Assembly (NCBI GenBank): GCA_034440635.1
Contig: JAOTON010000324.1
Span: 58,343 to 122,342 of the forward strand
DNA length: 64,000 nt
DNA from: Lepas anatifera
Taxonomy: Eukaryota; Arthropoda; Thecostraca; Lepadidae
Reading direction: 5' to 3'
Positions within the stretch are counted from its first letter, which is position 1. Each line of letters begins with the position of its first letter. This document shows positions 1-13,199 of the stretch, in pieces. The position numbers were made by a program, and so were the translations under genes. The notes beneath the pieces were generated by a model. The model did not search any database and was not told the DNA's origin. It was given only the letters and a program-made list of their open reading frames with translations.

Positions 1-297
1 TCCCACTAACCTTCACAGGCTCCCACTCTATCATTTATGGCGCACAGCCACCTTAGCATTCTCGTCAAGGCACACAGGCCCAGCCTTCCCAGGCAGTGCA
101 CTCGATCTATTCTTTTCACGAGAGAACAAAACTCACTCCGCAGATGAGGTATCTGGTATCGTCATGCCCACTGTCTTTCTTTCCTTATACCGCTTTTGCC
201 TGCCTCGTCCACGTCTTTTTAGATACATTTGCTTTCGCAACCCCTTCAACTAGTCTATCTTCCAGAGCCTTTTTATATGCATGTTGTTGCAAGTTCG

Positions 298-612
298 GCT
301 TTTGGAGTCGGAGTCTCGCTAAGGTCATCAATGGTCTTGTCACGGAGACCCTAGCCCTACCATTGGAGCGAGCAACTCCTGTAATGAAGATTTAATTTAA
401 GTCAAAGTTAAACATCCCACAAACCACAGGGATGGCCGCCCCGCTCAGGTCACCCTCTCACCAGTCAGTTGCCAGCCGACCTACGTCGGGTTAACTATTG
501 TGCGCCAGAGCATCTCAGGGGAACCGATCCAAAGTCTGGACATGCACTGCCACTGCACGTTCCTGAGCAGCGGGCCGGAGCCCAAAGCTCTACCAACTGG
601 GCTACCGGGATG
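298..612 (-). repeat. tRNA-derived SINE (family B), reverse orientation
   Basis: Read on the minus strand, this copy begins with a tRNA-like head (CCCGGTAGCCCAGTTGGTAG, an A-box) near position 612. It continues through the body seen again at 23902-24220: GGCTGGCAACTGACTGGTGAGAG, then the CTGAGCGGGGCGG block, then GTCTCCGTGACAAG. The two copies agree over about 300 bp with scattered differences and indels, so they are dispersed members of one family. The head shows Pol III ancestry. It is not a functional tRNA gene because no cloverleaf follows it. Confidence 0.75.
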
Positions 613-1417
613 GCAAATGTAGGGACGACATAAGAGATCAGGTACGGAGCTTTGCAGGATTAACCATGTGGAATATTTCAGGTCTAGCTCATTCATAGGC
701 GTATCCAGGGTAAATAGTTCAGCCATAGCCCCTTCCTAATTGGCCAAAATTGACCGATTTTGGCCAATTTTGGTTTAAAATGTTTTACGGTTTTTCCATT
801 TTAATTTAATTGTTTTGCGCCTCCACCACACCAGTTTGATCTGAACCCGCCATGAGGTCATCTCCGGTTGGGGCATCAGGCCAGGTCCGGTGAACTCCCA
901 AACAATTATCTCAAGGTTTTTAATGATTGAGCTGGGATTCGCTTTATCGAATGAAAGCACCAACCACAACATTTTGCTGTTATGGGATTCCTTGCGTTAG
1001 TAGCCTGGGTTCAGGTGCGAGGCATTCAATTGGAAAGGTTAGTCACAAAGCGACAGATTGAAGTGTGCTCTCATTTAACACGTACGGTCATGCGCGTCGA
1101 AAGCATAGGACAGGAACGGGAGGACGGATCCCCTAACTCGCTAATCTGTGAGGACGTCTCCCGACAAGTTTTGGGAATCGACCTAGGTTTTTATTGTTTC
1201 TCTATTACCTGCCTGCTTTGACCTACGTAAATTTGTTCATGAGCTTCATGGGCATTAGCTTTTTCAAAGACGGTCAATTTACAGCTCACTTCCCCTCCCC
1301 GCCATTCACCAGTCCAGGGTCCGTTGCCCCCCAGTAACAATTCCGTAGCACTGCCCGTAGGTAAGGTTTGGACTAACCCCAAGTTTAACACACAGTTGTT
1401 TACTCTAAGAAATGGCG
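613..1417. other. Non-coding, nothing recognised
   Basis: Only short open frames (under 80 codons) occur, none resembling a known protein. I see no RNA gene or strong repeat here. Confidence 0.5.
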
Positions 1418-1878
1418 TTATATTGCTCTGGGTAAGGAAGCCCCCTTTCCACCGGGAAAGTGTCCATGGGGCATCTTAACCCATTCGTTGAGGGGGCATC
1501 TTTCCCATCTGAACCCAAACTAGATAAAACCTAAAGGGCAAAAATCATACAATTAATACATTCAAGGGAAATGCTCAGTTAATGAGTTGAATGTGCCATC
1601 ATTCGTAATGCGAAATCAAACAAAGCACGCATCAAATACTCTTCGAGATATCTGCAACCTATGTGGGCAATTTTTTCTTAGAAAAGCATCGAAATAAAGA
1701 CTTACCCACCAGCTTGAAGCAAATCACAGGAGGGAACTGAATTTTTGCGCAAGAAACAACCGAAGCCTCTGCTTTCGACCAAGAACCATATCATTTACCA
1801 GTGGTGGCCCGGATTGCCAAAAGAGGGGATGGGGCGTCTTACCCAATGGGGCATCTTACCCCACTCTCCCCTATATCC
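1418..1878. repeat. Probable MITE with GGGGCATCTTACCC-type subterminal motifs
   Basis: The left part contains GGGGCATCTTAACCC and GGGGGCATCTTTCCC. The right part contains GGGGCGTCTTACCC and GGGGCATCTTACCCC, then CACTCTCCCCTATA. The repeated motif and the CCCCTATA end resemble the borders of the element at 15967-16743. Exact ends and the target duplication are not clear, so the call is tentative. Confidence 0.4.
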
Positions 1879-3480
1879 GGGATGCACAAGCAGCCTTGGT
1901 ATCAAGACCCTCTAAGGTCGTAAAATGTGGGAGACTCAGAAGAAATATGACGTTTCTGAACGGACCATTATAGAAAGCAAATGAATGTTCTTAAAACTCC
2001 TTTCCTCTTTTTTCTTTTTTTTATAATCAAATCTAAATATCTAATGAAAATGTTGTATGTCGCATGAAACTGGTATGTTATAGTATAACTCCTGTCCTTA
2101 CTATTGATACGGGCTGACGCCAAAGTCTTCCTTCAAGAGAAAGACAAACACAAAGCGGAAAAGAACGTACCAAAACTCGGATAACAGTCGATTGGTCCGT
2201 TCCCACGGTCGGTACGCCAACAGTGTGTACTGAGGTTGTTCATGGTTCCGGAGCAATACTCGGGCTAATCTAGGCTAGTTTTCTGAAAGTTGTGTATGAT
2301 CTCAGATCATGTAATTTCACCGCTCTCTTTGTAGTAATTAGTTTGAATTCCGATAGCTGTAAATAAAGATTCAAATGATAAAACAACGGAATTGATGACA
2401 TTCGATGACCCGCTGTTTTCCGTCGTTCATTTCTTTGGGGGTGGTACAGAAGCAGCTCCACGTGCTCCTTTTTGGCCGCTGCTCAATCAAATCTGTCTAA
2501 TCGGCAATGCAGCACTATCACCAATTCAGCGACCAAAAACAAAAACGGTGTCACAAATATTGTAATGTGAGTCAATATACGGCCCTTTAGCAGTAGCTCG
2601 TTCTTCAAACAGAGCTTGTTGTCCATCTTTCTATCATTATAACGATCGAACGAATTTCCCGTTCCCCTTTCAGGCAAAATAACATGGAAATTTATCAACA
2701 AAAGCAAACTTAAGAATACAAATGAGATTACCTGGAATTAGAGCAGTGAGGGCGGAACGTTCGAATTTAAGGGGGGGCACCAGGGGTTTTTCAACCCATT
2801 TATTTCTAGTCAACGCCATAGGGTTAGTGTTACAATTTATTTAAGGGGGCACCGTGCCCTGGTGCCCCCCCCCACCTCCCTGTTTTGCCGCCAGTAAATA
2901 AGAGTCTGTGGTGAAATTGAATATAGGCCTTTGTTGGGATCCAAACAGAAAAGGAACCGCTGTAAATACATCTAAAACATACATACCGAGCGGTAAATGC
3001 TCTCATCTCAGGCTGAAACAGGTGGAAAATGAGCCTAGGCGTGTCTGCTGTGCTAGCACGGAGGCCACTAGATGACGCGCTTTTTGGGTAATGTCTTCGC
3101 CCGTATGCTACAGTCATACGCAAATATGTTTACAGTGCCTATAATTGAAGCTACAAATCCGTATCAAAATTAGCGTCACACTGGCTTTCATATCAGCCCT
3201 CTGCAACGGTAAAATTACAAAACTGAACTTTTCACGACCTATTTTGGAAAAATGCTGAGGCGTAAAACAAATGTCGGAGGAAATGGTATGGTTCTTCTTC
3301 CTTCGTTTCACGTAATATGGGGAGTTTTGGGAATGATTATACTGGTAATGCTGCACACAGTAAAGGTGGCATCAGTCCTTTAGAAACTTGACTTTTACCA
3401 GTGGCTTATAAATACGCAAACAACCATAGAACATACCCACGGGCATTGAATCTTCCAACACAGCTGACTCACGTAATGTT
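1879..3480. other. AT-rich intergenic DNA
   Basis: No convincing gene. Two G-rich pieces (about 2768-2788 and 2843-2880) share a TTAAGGGGG-CACC motif and could be remnants of one small element. The remaining open frames are short and low in information. Confidence 0.45.
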
Positions 3481-3649
3481 AGTGTCGGTCTATCCAAAAT
3501 TATGGGTGTCTCACACCCTCCTTTTCACGGCTGCTGTCGCTTCGATGTCAACATCTCTGAAACAATAGCCCCGCGGCTCCGGTATTCTCCGGCTGAATCG
3601 AATATTGACGCCAGCTAAGTTATGGTGATGTTGACGCTCCGACCCTGTT

Positions 3650-3840
3650 GTTCTCCCCGTCCTGAAGATGGCGAAACCAGCGGCACTGACTCACAGCGGT
3701 GACGTCATTACGCCTCAGGCGCTACCTGAGAGGGACGGGCGCGGAGCCGAGCGAGATGAGGCGATGACTAGCAGCTTCAGCCAGTGCAGCTTTAGGCAGG
3801 ATTATAAAAGCCCTCGGTTATGACGGCTTTATTTCTACCG
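3650..3840 (+). promoter_or_regulatory. Promoter-like patch with CRE and TATA motif
   Basis: Within a CpG-rich stretch there is a TGACTCA-type AP-1 site, then TGACGTCA (CRE) close to 3700. About 100 bp downstream is TATAAAAG at 3803-3810. The order CRE then TATA fits a TATA-containing Pol II promoter on the + strand with a start near 3835. No open reading frame or conserved protein follows, so the transcript, if any, is unknown. Confidence 0.3.
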
Positions 3841-6800
3841 CAAAGTCTCACTTGATATATCTGGCTCCGGTAAATGTTTGGAGACGAGAGTTTTGAAGCT
3901 ATAAAAGTGGTAAACTTCATCTCCATCAAGGGTGGTGCTTAGAGGCCAGTAGCAGCCAACTCTGCTTGACAGTGAAAACTGTGCTGGAAGTATCTTGGTG
4001 GAGAGTCATGATCGGTGCTCCACTTTTTATTTCCCGTAGAAATAATTTCTCGCCGGCATGTTAGTTCAGGTGACGATATTGCTAGGACTTTTGTTCAAAA
4101 GAGGATGACAATGATACCTTGAATTATGCATGTGAGAAAACGTCGGCAATTTTTGTCAGAGGAGCTTGGGAGATCCGGAAGGCAATGACTTCGACATTCC
4201 ACAAGTCAACGAAATGCCGCCGGGTAGAAAATACGCACAATGCCTATTGCTTCGTCCGTTAAATTGTCCATGAAATATATTGCATATTTTGTTTTTAGAA
4301 TTGTATAACCACTGGTTCTTAGTCAATTTGGCAATAACCAAGGGAATCTGCTAGGTTACTTCGAATAGGTGCCGCACCCACCACATGAAGACGAGTCTTC
4401 TCACAATAAAATATGGAGACATACAGTTTCCACACTAGCAGCGTGTATATTCTCTTTGTTCAGATTCCTCCGCCAGTCCGCTCGTCCATAAACAACAGCT
4501 TTCCTCTGAGAGCTCTGTTTAAGGAGATTGGAAACACTCATGCGCTGGCAAGAGTCCGTAAGCTGTAATTCTGTCCCGTGGACGGACGAATCCAGCGCTT
4601 TCTTGGGCTATGCATATGAGTGGAAAGTGAATGCACGCGTTGTTTGGTATGCGGGTGCGTGAGGCCAGCAGCGTGCGTGACAGTTTTCTCTTTGATTCCA
4701 GATTTAATACTCCGTCCTATCTCTTGGGAAACCGGTAGATGGAACTAAAAGTGAAGACTTGGGACCGCGTGGCTGTCACCTTATCCGTTGGAAAGATCGT
4801 GTTTTCAAGTTGATGGTGACGGGCCTTTCCAGGTCACTGAGCACGGGGTTCAACGCTTTTGTTCGACCGTTCGCGTCTCTTTCAATGAATGGTCTCTGAC
4901 GGGTACTTATCGTCCAAAATAATGGTTTTGCTATAACGCTTTTTGAGTATGCCTAAAAACGGGGTTCATGTCCACTTAGCATCGTATATTTTCCCAAGAC
5001 AGAAAAACCTTTTTTAACCAAATACTAAACTAGATACTTACGAAAGATGGATTCCAAGGTTTGAGTGCACACATGCTTTTGCCTCAGCCCCACCCTAGTT
5101 ATTTCATGTCGTCGGATACGAACATATGGAAATTTTCCTTTAATCAGGTATTATTTTGATTAAAAAACTACAAACTAATACATGTGAGCCTGATGCGTGA
5201 TAACATTATCATACCAAATCTTGTATTTTAGAAAAACCTTTCACAGCATTGGAAAGGAAAAGAACAGATCTAATAGCATATCGCAACCAAGGCAAACCTT
5301 CCGGCCTAGGAACAAAAGCACATTCATAATCCAAAACGTTTACGAGATTCATTGCCTAGCATGGGTTTTGCAACCCGGGCCGTTTCCAAGAATCCCATTG
5401 GTGGGATTTGAGATGTTTTGAGGCACTCGTAAGCCGGCCATTGTGCAAAACTTGTCTAACCCATTCGTTAATACATCTGAACACCGCTAAGAAGACCATG
5501 CCAAAGCCAAAAATATGTGCTAAATAAGGTCGTGAACCCAAGCAGACGTATTCATAACACAATGAAATCATCAATTTATGAGAACACTTGAGATTAGAAT
5601 CTGTAAGAACCCCATTATTCCAGTTTCGACTTTGGCCAGCACACAGGCTCACACAACGCAAAGGGATTAAGGAAAACGATAAAAACACCCCTAAGGTAAC
5701 ATATGTGGTGCCTTGGGGGAATTTTTTTAAATTTCAATATCAATTTTCTGCCTCCTTTTTCTACAAACAGTGAAGCATAAGAAACCCCAACATTCAGACC
5801 ACCATGACAAGCCGATTCCATTCCACCGCAAGCCGCGGCGGTAATCTCACCCATCTGTCTCCACTGTTTCACCCGTATCCGGTTGGTCGCCACACTTTGC
5901 TTTGCCGCCATGCTTCCCACACGGTTTTGGCGCGACCGACACGGTTTTTTTGGCGCGACTCGTGGCTACGGTAGGCCGCGCTGAGCGCACTGTGACGGTG
6001 GTGGTGGCGGCGGTAGCTTCACTTCAGATGCCGCTGCCATGGTAACGGTGTGGTCAGCGGTGACCTTGTGACCGCAAAGTGGGCCAGCGGCGGTCATCGC
6101 CACGGTCGCCGGAACGGGTGATCAGTTTAGAATGGGATGAGACGCAAATCCGGATTATGTGAGAGGAGGTACGGGTCCGGAACCGTTTGCGGCCTGACCA
6201 TAAACCCTTCGAAGCGTGAAGACGCGGCTTGTGTAGGACTGCTTCCAAAATGGCAAGAACGATGGCAATGCAGCACTACTTTTGTTGATATTTTCATGAC
6301 CACAAAAAATAATATCCCAATTATAGATGAAGTCAGGTGAGATACAATATACCACAAAGCTTAGTAATCACGTGGCATCACCCGTGGCCTCGGTCATTCA
6401 TTTATTTTTATTTATTTGCTTCCAACACTTCTACACCTGAGGTGACTTCAGGCGTCTTCGTAATTGACATAAAGTAATGATAACTTTGATTGCAGACGGT
6501 AATGATAAGGAAGGATGAGGGTAAAGGAGAGTGGGATACTACCTGCAGTGGTCGCTACTGCCTAAGGCGCAGGCGCTTGCTGCCTTCAGGTAGCTTAAGG
6601 ACTCGCATGTGACCTTAAACTACATCTTCGTACCCGCAGGCGTCACCAACTCCCACACACCTTTTTCGGTGAGCACCGTGCCTGCATAAACATAGCGACC
6701 CAAGGGTTTTTGTGTCGGAGCCCTAGTGCAATCAATGCCTTTTTATCCTGCTCAGGATCCAGCATCTTTTTGTTGTAATCGTTCAGACCATGTGGCGCGC

Positions 6801-7329
6801 GTATTTAAAACGTGTCAGAACTTACTTTCTACATGAAAAAGATTTGTTTAAAGCTTATGTCCTAAGCCACTTTTAATCCTCTAGTTGTTTGTTATCAGTT
6901 TTAGAGAGTTATTAGCCTTAAGGAACATGGACATACACGAGGAGGACGGTCCATACTACCCGAGCGTGCCTTTTGTGAACTCCAAGGGTGCCGTCCGGCG
7001 CATTTTTGCGTTTTTATTAAGAGATGGATGTTGCAAAAATCGTACCGGAAAGCAGTGGTTTAAATTTGGTGAAAGGGGTTGCCGATGTCTAGAGAGGCCG
7101 TCAAAAATTGAGCGGAAGTTTGCGGCTGGTTGTAGACGGGTGGCAAACAGTGAAAGACGCCGGAAACCGGGGCATCCTGCAAGGGTCACGTTCTAAAGTA
7201 AATCTTTGGTGCCTTTACTGCGCAGTTGTCGCATTGTTCATCCTGCCTCCGGCGCCCGACATGGCCACCCGATGTACACAGAGGGGGGGCCTCCGTGGAC
7301 TTAAAGGAGGGACAACCGGCCCTCTGTCC
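3841..7329. other. Intergenic, nothing recognised
   Basis: No exon, RNA gene or named repeat can be supported. A GC-rich patch lies at about 5880-6260 with overlapping short open frames on both strands, as expected from base composition. Confidence 0.45.
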
Positions 7330-7721
7330 CAGTGGCGGAACACGGGGGGGCAAAAAAGGCATTTGCCCCCAAACGGAAAAGCTTGGGGCAAAACTAGTTT
7401 TTGCCCCCAAGTGATCGACCTCCTTTTTTCCCGACTGCTTTTTAGTTTATAAGCAATATTTTGGTACTTCAACTCTCAACTTCAAACAAAACCAGTTAAG
7501 TTCTGTGTGAATATTGGGCCTTGGATTGGAAAAAGTATCTCGAGCCCATATTTTTTATCCCGTGGCGTTTTTTTGCTTTTCTCCTCAAATACCCAAAATC
7601 CTACTACTGGGAGGTGATGTTGTAGCGCAGGCTTTCACGGCGTGACGTTTTTTTTGTTTTTGTTTTTCGACTTTTGACTTTGGTTTGCCCCTCCCAAACC
7701 GACTGGCTAGATCCACCACTG
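7330..7721. mobile_element. hAT-type MITE with perfect 8-bp target duplication
   Basis: The element starts CAGTGGCGGAACAC and ends CTAGATCCACCACTG, imperfect terminal inverted repeats of the CAGTGGCGGATC type. CTCTGTCC flanks it on both sides (7322-7329 and 7722-7729), an exact 8-bp duplication as hAT transposases make. It is 392 bp long and encodes no transposase, so it is non-autonomous. Confidence 0.85.
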
Positions 7722-8278
7722 CTCTGTCCTCTTGTGAATCTGTCCCTATGCCCTTCTTAACTTGTTTTTATCTGATTATTGGGTAGTCTGCTCATCCTGC
7801 TGCCAGTATTTCGATATGTACATATGTATGCACAGTCGGTTCCATACTCATTGGTAGGTATTAGGCTGAGGTCGCTTTGTGAAATATCTCCCAAGTGATG
7901 TTCCCTGCCGACACCATTGTTGCCTCACCTGCTGCGTTTCAACTGGATGTATGAACTGCCGTGCAAACATACTTCAACGGGTCCGAAATTCGGAAGTAAT
8001 TGAGAGAAGACACAGAAAACCATCGGAATCGGCGAAAACAGTTTTTTACCATAATTTCCCAAATTGACGTCTCATCCCGTTCGCAAGGGCCCACATGCAA
8101 AGAGCTCGTCAAAATACATTACTAGAGACGCAACCTTTTGTGGGAAGTGTAATCGTTTTTAAGATATTTCTTAAAACGACTGACACTAATACCTGCCAAT
8201 CAGTGTGGAACTGGCTGTACCTTCCTCAAATATTCGGTGGAAAATTATGAATTGCGAGACATTTTGATTAGGTGCAAG
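7722..8278. other. Intergenic, nothing recognised
   Basis: No gene, RNA or repeat could be supported in this stretch. Confidence 0.5.
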
Positions 8279-8441
8279 CAGTGGCGGATACAAGGGGGAA
8301 ACGAGGAGGGACTCAGGTCCCCTCCCTGAAATGTCACAGTGCCTATTGTTAATACACTGACGGAGGCTGTTGCGAGGCAATGGCGGGGAGGGGGCTTGAC
8401 CCCTGCCCCTCCCCCGTAATGTTGTTTTGGTTCTGCCACTG
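8279..8441. mobile_element. Short hAT-type MITE
   Basis: Starts CAGTGGCGGATACA and ends GGTTCTGCCACTG. The 8 bases before it (GGTGCAAG) and after it (GGTACAAG) match at 7 of 8 positions, so this is an aged target duplication. It is 163 bp and non-coding, of the same end type as 7330-7721. Confidence 0.75.
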
Positions 8442-10559
8442 GGTACAAGGTACCTTTTCTCCCGATGCTCCAGCGCTCAAATATGTATCTACCTGATATA
8501 GGTCGACTTGGCTTGGGAGCAACTGACCAATGGTCTCCTATACCGGTGGCCGTGAGGATGAAAATATGCTTTCTAGGGGGAGGAAGAGGGAAGCGATGGT
8601 TCTGAAGAGGAAGCGACGGAGCACAGTGCAAGAGCTTCAACATGCTGGCACTCTTTTAAGCAGACCGCCGACGCCTTCCCCTTTGACGCTCTTCTTTCAG
8701 ATGAACTGAAGCGGAGCGAGATGGATCGAACAGGGTCACCATGCTCACGACCCCGTGAAAAGGGGAGCGGTGCAAACCGTCCGACTCCTCGGCCGGCCGA
8801 CTTCAAGGTTCATTAGCTCAGGCAGCTGAGGTCAGACTTGAAGGTAGTTCGCTTCGCGATTAAACTTCGACGTCACTTGTCGAGCGCCCGCACGCGTGTT
8901 AGTACTGCCACATGTTTTCAATTTTGTTCGTAAGCTTTAGTGCAAAACAAAACGAAATCCTCCTATGTTCTCGGACATCCAACATCGGTTTTTGACCGAT
9001 GTTGGATATCCAGGATAGTGGAACGTAAATACGGTTATCCGCTTAAGTACCTAATGTTTGGTCTCGGCGAAAATTTATATAGTTTTTGAACGGTAACAAC
9101 TACATCGCACATGTTCGATGTAGTGTCTTTCTGCCACGCATTTGTCAAATATGTGATTGAGAGTTCATCATTAGACTTCTTGGTGCAGGTGTGGCTGTTA
9201 AAAAACATCAAAAGTTTTGTCTACAAGGTACCCGCCATTACTATTGCTAAGACATGTATCTACATATCTCATTACATACATGTCTGATTAATAGGCTTCA
9301 TTCCCATCCTCGCGAAATGCAGACACGGTTTTCATTTTTCCAGTTTGATAACGGTCCAGACCCCGTAATGAGGCTCTTTTTGGATTTCATGACGTTTATC
9401 CTCTCAAGCTTGCTAATAAAGTATGTATGTAATGTGATATTTGCACCTTGGATAGTATACAGGCATCGCACATGTGGGTTCATTTGCAGCCTTTGGTTTC
9501 CATTTCATTTCATTACTGGTGATATAACACTGCACAAAGTTCATAATATATTATTTGATATTTTTTACTGCAGAAAATTGTCATTATGTACTATTTTATA
9601 GGTTTTGGGCCATGCTGATATTGCTGCATTACAGGAATTTCCAAATCAGATGCTTTTTAATTTTCACTGGGATCCATGTTTACTATTTATCTAAATTTTC
9701 AAAAAGTATGATGACAAAAACGAAGAAAAGAACAAGATTTAAGATGGGGAGCACAATTTTCCGAGTCACACAGTCTAACAGCTCGACGACAAAATACGCC
9801 CACCTGTTTCAATAATCACGAAAAAGTTTAATTCGGCTAAAATCATTTGCTTGTCAGAAAAAAACAGTGAATATTAAGATAAGAAGGAAGATATAAGGTG
9901 AAAAACACCAAACGATCTCACTTTCTTCCATTTTAAGACGTCTCTGGGCTAAATAAACGTCCACCTCCTAATCATCATTGCACGTTCAAACACTGTACAT
10001 AAATGGGGGCATCAAAGCACCAATGCGTTTCGCAAGAGTTGCTTAATTCCAGCGTTAACTGTCACAAGTCGAAAGCAAAGCGTGCACCGTTGGCCAGAGA
10101 GAGAAGAGACATCAAGCTTCCCGCGGCAGCGTAAAGAGGAAGCGGCAACTGCAATTAGCCGCAATTGAGCCACGCTGGTTAGGAGCTGTAAGAGTGGCAA
10201 GTCGGCGCTGTTTTCGTCACGAGCGTGACTACCCGGCGTCACGGTTGTCACGCTCGTGCAGCCGGCATGCAGCCGACGGCGTCACGCCAGGCCCGGAGCG
10301 CGTGAAATGGTGGCGTGACCTGTGACGTCGTCATATAGCACATTGGTTGACTCAGACTTGATCCTGTTTTTACCTACTTGTTGCTTCGTAATGTTTGTTT
10401 CTTCAAAGGGATGAAGCCCTGTTGCCTACCTATATGTTTCAACCGGAAAAAGATAGCCAGTTGTCACATGATCACATGTGCAGGCTAATCTAAGCGTACA
10501 CCTTGCTAGATTTCAACTTCAATCTAAGTATTTATGTATCAAAGAGAAATAGGCAAACA
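8442..10559. other. Intergenic with two short hairpins
   Basis: No gene recognised. There is a tight hairpin at 8973-9011 (17-bp stem with one mismatch, 5-nt loop) and an 11-bp inverted repeat CACGAGCGTGA / TCACGCTCGTG at 10218-10258. The part from 9200 to 9950 is AT-rich. Confidence 0.45.
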
Positions 10560-10569
10560 TGCTGAGGGC

Positions 10570-10800
10570 TCAGTGAATGTAGTATCTGTCTCCTGAGCCA
10601 CAGGTCCCCGGTTCAAGTCCCGGCACGTTCTGTGTGCAGTATAATCTGTACAGTATAACAGTATTATCTGAAACCCAAAACCTCTTCCAATGGGGGTGAG
10701 AGCTGGCCACGGCGTATTAACTCAGCGACGGAGGTGGGTATATCAGCAAACCCCACAGTCTCTAACTCCAAACGTTAAAGACAACACACTAAAACCCTGA
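10570..10800 (+). repeat. tRNA-derived SINE-like copy
   Basis: A B-box (GGTTCAAGTCCCGGCAC) is preceded by a tRNA-like stretch ending in CTGAGCCACAGGTCC. About 80 bp later comes GGTGAGAGCTGGC-ACGGCGTAT, a diverged match to the body of family A (compare 21105-21252). Later bases differ, so this is either a diverged member or a related subfamily. Confidence 0.5.
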
Positions 10801-11954
10801 ATCAAAGTGCAGAAGCTAAGAGTTGACCGACGCCCAATACCGTCCATGGAGTGAGGCCGATGTAAGCCTGTCTCGGTTCGAAAGTCACAGATCTGTCTAC
10901 CGACCGCGCCCGAAGCCCGGCGCTGACGCCCAGCCAGAGCGGTGTGTTGCCAAGCCCGGCCGTTGCAAAGGGCGTCTTCCAGACAGGCCCTGGTCGCTTT
11001 CGGCGCCTGCAGGCTCGGGACCGACGGGACCCGTTCTCACACAGCGGCATTGTTGGCAGAGACAGAAAATAACCGGATGGAGACGTGTGAGAGTTGGAAG
11101 GAAATAAAGACTAGTAGTAGCGCGTCGGCTGAAAGCTTGTAGAATGACCAGGAATCTATCATTATTCACAGATTACAATAATGTATAATGTTGCGTCTGG
11201 AAGAATGGTCCGGAATGTGAGACCTGGACATTAGCTCGCAAATAAAAAATGGCTTGGTTAATATGTGGGCCGTAACAACTCTTGTTTAGACCAATTTAGT
11301 CGAGGCATGGCAAACACTCGTGTCCCGAAGATGACGTCACAGAACATGCCAGAATACCAAGAAATGTTTTACCCCATCGCCCGAGCCGAGTCAAGTATTT
11401 TACCACGACAGAAGAACAAGGCCCTGGCCGATAACCACATTTGCCGCATTAAGCCTAGCTAGATTTGATGTTTGGCTAGGACACTGATAAGTGAACAGAA
11501 CGGATGATTTGTAGATTTATTTCGCATCTGTGTTACGCCCGGGATCGAGACTTCCTGGTGCTCAGTATACCCATCCAACAGGGTGAGGTTTAGTGACGTT
11601 ACATGAACTCGGCTGTTGGCGAGCCGTGAAGTCCCTAGGCTCATTCGCCAGAATCGGGCAATTGGTTCAGGGACGAATCCGCCACGTTTGAAAAATCTTA
11701 TCGCGAGTTACGAAACTTAGAGAAGTGATTAAATTGTTCGTTTTCACGGTCGATGTAATTTTTTAGCATCACTAGATTTATCTTACGTCATATGCAAATC
11801 CATTCACTTCTGTCTATTTTACCTGCATCATGTTTGTCATAGATTACTCTCCTATGAAAGTTGAACCACAGACCACCGAAATTCCTTTGGATTTGAACCA
11901 CCTTCTAAGGTGCTGCCATGATCCAAACAAAATCCTCACTCATGTACTGATGTA
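10801..11954. other. Intergenic, GC-rich first part
   Basis: The 10820-11050 stretch is GC-rich with overlapping open frames on both strands that I do not recognise. The rest is unremarkable. Confidence 0.4.
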
Positions 11955-12046
11955 ATTGATTAGTAGCATTTTCTACCTCACTCTCGTTGGCAACGCCGTA
12001 TAACCTTAGCAGTTGGTGCGTCGTTAAACCACAACAATTATTATAA
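11955..12046 (+). repeat. SINE family A, 3' fragment
   Basis: Contains GTTGGCAACGCCGTATAAC and then CAGTTGGTGCGTCGTTAAACC, nearly the same as the tails of the copies at 21105-21252 and 39165-39325. The tRNA-like head is missing or diverged. Confidence 0.7.
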
Positions 12047-13199
12047 TGCGGCCAGAAAAATTTGACGCTCAGGCGCTGACGCGTTGACCTGCCGTGTGTC
12101 TGATTCCTTACCTATTCCCCAGAAAATTTTCAGACCTGCATCATTTGAAGTCATGTTAAATGACATCGATTGTTGCGAAGAACCTCGTTTAATTTTTTGC
12201 CAGTAACCATCACTAATTTGTCATCCATGAATACAATACTACAACTGAGGGGAGGGAGGGGAGATGTTGCGATATGACATCTGCTGTGTGTGTAAGAAAT
12301 ATGATACAATATAACCATATCAGGTTCAGCCAGCTGCCAGGGGCGCCGAGAAACCTAATTTGATAATATCTCTTGAAATAAATCATTCGGCGCCCTTTCA
12401 TCTATACTCGAACGCGTCATACAGGGCAGAGGTTTTTCTAACATTGCGACAGCCTCGATGCAAATGAAGTGGAATGGTCGGCGACGTGACCTAATTGTTA
12501 ACATAGTCGGCGGCACTAGCGCTGCTGCTAATCACCGTTGGTAGGTACGATGAATGTTCACCCGACGTCAACCACGTACAACAATGAAGTGACCCTTTCG
12601 AGGTCAAAGGTTAAGGTCGGCTGAACCAGGAGTCATTCGGGGTAGATTGGTTCTCTGTGGCATGAATAAACCAATCACCGGAACTGCCTCGTTACAGAGG
12701 ACAAGCGAGGAAAAGCAATTACTGTGTGATTTCCCGTTGGACCAACAGAATCGTGACACAGGCTATTCGCTAACTTGTCCTTGGCTCGGCTGGGTTAACC
12801 TGACGTCTCACGTCTCATGTGCTCGTGTGAAGACTGGTGATTCACATTCAACGCAGAATAGTGACAAGCTGTGAATCCACCATCTCGTAGAGATGTCTAT
12901 CCCTTTCACATCTTAATTCTACATAAATTTTGTTCAAGCCATGATATGAACGATATAAATAGACAATTCCATACCATAGTTTATGATTGAGTGCAATATC
13001 AGCTATATGGCCATCAGACACGGCTGTGGTATCACGATAACCAGCTTCAGAACAAAATGAATCACAATGCCACCAGGACATCACCCGTCGATATCGCTTC
13101 ATCTGCTACAATCAATGAGACACCGAAACCATCTCACTGCCACCGTCCCCTTTCCCCCGGTCACTGACACGCCAGCCCTGTGTATTGACGGCCGGTTTC
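12047..13199. other. Intergenic, nothing recognised
   Basis: No gene or repeat supported. A direct repeat of nuclear-receptor half-sites (AGGTCA-A-AGGTTA) sits at 12601-12613 and could be chance. Confidence 0.4.

Noticed and set aside
12601..12613. DR1 nuclear-receptor element AGGTCA-A-AGGTTA.
   Set aside because: A single 13-bp match in 64 kb is expected by chance and has no nearby gene.
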